Positions 6,550 to 7,956 of a stretch of DNA of 7,956 nucleotides are shown here, in pieces (position 1 is the stretch's first letter; each line of letters starts with the position of its first letter). The position numbers were made by a program, and so were the translations under genes. Source of the stretch: Bacteroidia bacterium (GTDB lineage: Bacteria; Bacteroidota; Bacteroidia; Bacteroidales; VadinHA17); contig JAPLEC010000285.1 in NCBI GenBank assembly GCA_026391515.1, forward strand, positions 1 through 7,956, in the 5' to 3' direction. The notes under the pieces are model-generated. The model was not told where the DNA came from, made no database searches, and saw only the letters and a list, made by a program, of their open reading frames with translations.

Positions 6550-7194
6550 CTATCTGAAAAGCCAGAGTGTTAACGAAATAAAAGCAAAACCGGCCGGAAT
6601 TAAAATTGCATAAATCCATGCCACAACATTAACCACCGGTGTCCATATTCTGTGATTAAGTCCAAGTGTCCGGAATGCTGAAGAGAATGCATGAAAAAGG
6701 TGAAGTCCCAGCAGCACAAAACATACGAGATATATATAATTATAAGCCGGAATCTTGAAAAGGTTATGGGCTGTCAAGTAAAAATTTTCAGGATGCCCGG
6801 GTACAAGCCCAAGCCTGATGAAATAAAAATTAATAAAATGAAGAACCAGGAAAATTAGTATTGTACTTCCGGTCCAGATCGTAAACCTTGAAAAGAAAGA
6901 AGTCTCTGATTTGTTTCCTCCAGCATATCCGACCGGCCTTGCAAGCCAGTTCTGGATCTGAAGGAAAATACCCCAGAAAATATGAATCAATATTGCAATG
7001 AAAAGCACGATCTCGATAATTTTTATAACCGGAAAAGTTGCCATAAAATGTGCGGCTCTGTTAAATGGTTCCGGAACACTCTTCAGAAGCATAAGATTGA
7101 TTATAAGGTGGACCGGCAGGAATAAAAGAAGAAAAAGTCCTGCCAGTGCCATCATGAATTTTTTAGAGAGAGATGAAAAAATATGTTTATTCAT
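6550..7194 (-). CDS. sdhC: Succinate dehydrogenase / fumarate reductase cytochrome b subunit (b558 family)
   Basis: This is the membrane anchor that binds two haems and carries electrons to or from menaquinone. It has 214 residues with five hydrophobic helices at roughly 12-36, 57-80, 108-128, 151-174 and 187-211, the pattern of single-subunit B-type anchors, so no sdhD is expected. Histidines H29, H71, H119 and H165 fall in helices 1-4, at or within a few residues of the four axial ligands I recall for Bacillus subtilis SdhC (28, 70, 113, 155). This also supports starting at MNKHIFSSLSKKF (7194). Longer starts at 7242 or 7272 would add a polar, unusual N-terminus; neither has a Shine-Dalgarno site, so the choice rests on family alignment. 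It is the first gene of the sdhCAB operon and diverges from the hydrolase gene at 7330. Confidence 0.94.
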   Translation of the reverse strand: MNKHIFSSLSKKFMMALAGLFLLLFLPVHLIINLMLLKSVPEPFNRAAHFMATFPVIKIIEIVLFIAILIHIFWGIFLQIQNWLARPVGYAGGNKSETSFFSRFTIWTGSTILIFLVLHFINFYFIRLGLVPGHPENFYLTAHNLFKIPAYNYIYLVCFVLLGLHLFHAFSSAFRTLGLNHRIWTPVVNVVAWIYAILIPAGFAFISLTLWLFR

Positions 7195-7329
7195 TGGATA
7201 TGAAATATTTACAGTTAAATTTTTATCATGGGAGCTTTTCATAAAAATAGAATTATTTAATAACATTAACAATGAACAAATCCCATGCTTTAAAAATTAT
7301 TACACTTAACTTTACCGGAAACGATTATC
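7195..7329. promoter_or_regulatory. Divergent intergenic region with a weak candidate sdhC promoter
   Basis: This 135-nt AT-rich spacer separates the divergent sdhC and hydrolase genes, so it should contain start sites for both. On the minus strand, TTTG (complement of 7277-7280) is followed after 21 nt by TAATTCTA (complement of 7248-7255), a partial match to the Bacteroidota -33/-7 pattern TTTG and TAnnTTTG, about 54 nt before the sdhC ATG. The match to the -7 element is imperfect. A 7-bp inverted repeat, CATGGGA (7227-7233) and TCCCATG (7281-7287), flanks this candidate. No convincing plus-strand promoter was recognised. That a promoter region is here is likely; the exact boxes are a low-confidence guess. 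Confidence 0.35.
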
Positions 7330-7956
7330 ATGGAGAAACTTTTTGAATATATTACTGATAAAATTCATTACTACGATCAGGGCAGGGGAGATGTAATAGT
7401 TTTGCTTCATGGTTATCTTGAGACATCAGAGGTTTGGAACTATTTCGCAAAAAAACTCAGTGAGAAATTCAGGATTATTTCAGTCGATTTACCGGGACAT
7501 GGTAAATCAGAGAGCTATGGTGAAGTTCTTACCATGGAATTTATGGCGACCTTAATAAAAAATCTTCTTGAGAGCCTGAACATAAAAAAAGTTTTTCTTA
7601 TCGGACATTCCCTGGGTGGTTATATTACTCTTGCCTTTACAGAACTCTACCCTGGTATGCTTTCAGGATATTGTTTGTTTCATTCACAGCCTTTTGCCGA
7701 TTCACCAGAGACTCTTGAAAAAAGAAAACGGGAAATATACCTTGTAAAAGAAGGGAATAAAGATCTGATGATTCCGGATAATATTTCCAGAATGTTTGCC
7801 GCATCTAATCTTCAGAAATTCTCAGATGCCTTCAAAAAATCAAAAGAAGTCGCTCTGTCAATTAAAGGTGAAGGAATAATAGCGGTACTTAAAGGCATGA
7901 TGGCCCGACCTTCAAGGTTATCAGTTATGGAATCAGGAAAAGTGCCCTGCCTCTGG
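7330..7956 (+). CDS. Alpha/beta hydrolase, 3'-truncated
   Basis: An open frame runs from the ATG at 7330 to the window edge, 209 codons without a stop. It shows the N-terminal and central parts of an alpha/beta-hydrolase fold protein: VIVLLHGYLE (22-31) contains the HG oxyanion-hole motif, SVDLPGHGKS (51-60) is the typical strand-4 turn, and the nucleophile elbow GHSLGG is at 92-97 with S94 as catalytic serine. A cap region rich in lysine and glutamate follows. The final visible residues, KVPCLW, match the strand that normally precedes the catalytic aspartate, so the acid and histidine of the triad lie beyond the window. The full protein would probably be about 255-270 residues. The substrate is unknown; relatives include esterases, MenH-like enzymes and haloperoxidase-like proteins. 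There is no upstream in-frame ATG before the TAA at 7291, so the start is well supported. It diverges from the sdh operon and need not be related to it. Confidence 0.88.
   Translation, partial: MEKLFEYITDKIHYYDQGRGDVIVLLHGYLETSEVWNYFAKKLSEKFRIISVDLPGHGKSESYGEVLTMEFMATLIKNLLESLNIKKVFLIGHSLGGYITLAFTELYPGMLSGYCLFHSQPFADSPETLEKRKREIYLVKEGNKDLMIPDNISRMFAASNLQKFSDAFKKSKEVALSIKGEGIIAVLKGMMARPSRLSVMESGKVPCLW

Noticed and set aside
6536..6619. N-terminal extension of the flavoprotein to 6619, overlapping sdhC
   Set aside because: It would overlap the last helix of sdhC and add residues not found in the family; MGKLNSK at 6535 is the expected start.
6998..7309. Plus-strand open frame antisense to sdhC
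   Set aside because: It lies opposite a clear membrane protein gene, has no recognisable domain, and ends just before the hydrolase; it is a shadow frame.

Overview
This looks like a chromosomal window from a member of the Bacteroidota. The evidence is a succinate dehydrogenase/fumarate reductase operon in the order cytochrome b, flavoprotein, iron-sulfur protein with a single five-helix cytochrome b subunit. Start codons mostly lack a Shine-Dalgarno sequence, the base composition is moderately AT-rich, and there is a C/G-run palindromic spacer of a kind I associate with this phylum. The phylum call is an inference from gene content; no rRNA or marker gene is present.

Left part (1-3754, plus strand) is a carbohydrate catabolic cassette. 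It holds a split transketolase (N-terminal subunit cut by the window edge, then the C-terminal subunit 6 nt later). After a 102-nt gap comes a zinc-dependent medium-chain polyol/alcohol dehydrogenase with a strong ribosome binding site. A GarR-type tartronate semialdehyde reductase follows 25 nt later. Together they suggest oxidation of a polyol or sugar, transfer of a two-carbon ketol unit, and reduction of a three-carbon semialdehyde to glycerate. The substrate cannot be read from the window.

Middle and right part (3751-7194, minus strand) is the membrane respiratory complex sdhC-sdhA-sdhB, encoding a menaquinone-type succinate:quinone oxidoreductase or quinol:fumarate reductase. sdhC and sdhA are separated by 14 nt. 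sdhA and sdhB are separated by 130 nt filled largely by a structured C/G-run palindrome and a 12-nt direct repeat. The last gene of the left cassette and sdhB converge and share the same four bases, TTAA, as their stop codons.

Right edge (7330-7956, plus strand) is a 3'-truncated alpha/beta hydrolase, divergent from sdhC across a 135-nt AT-rich region that must hold promoters for both directions. No RNA gene, CRISPR array, insertion sequence or phage gene was seen. There is no gene-free stretch longer than 300 bases. I found no convincing new system; the points most worth checking are the undefined pathway of the left cassette and the repeat inside the sdh operon.
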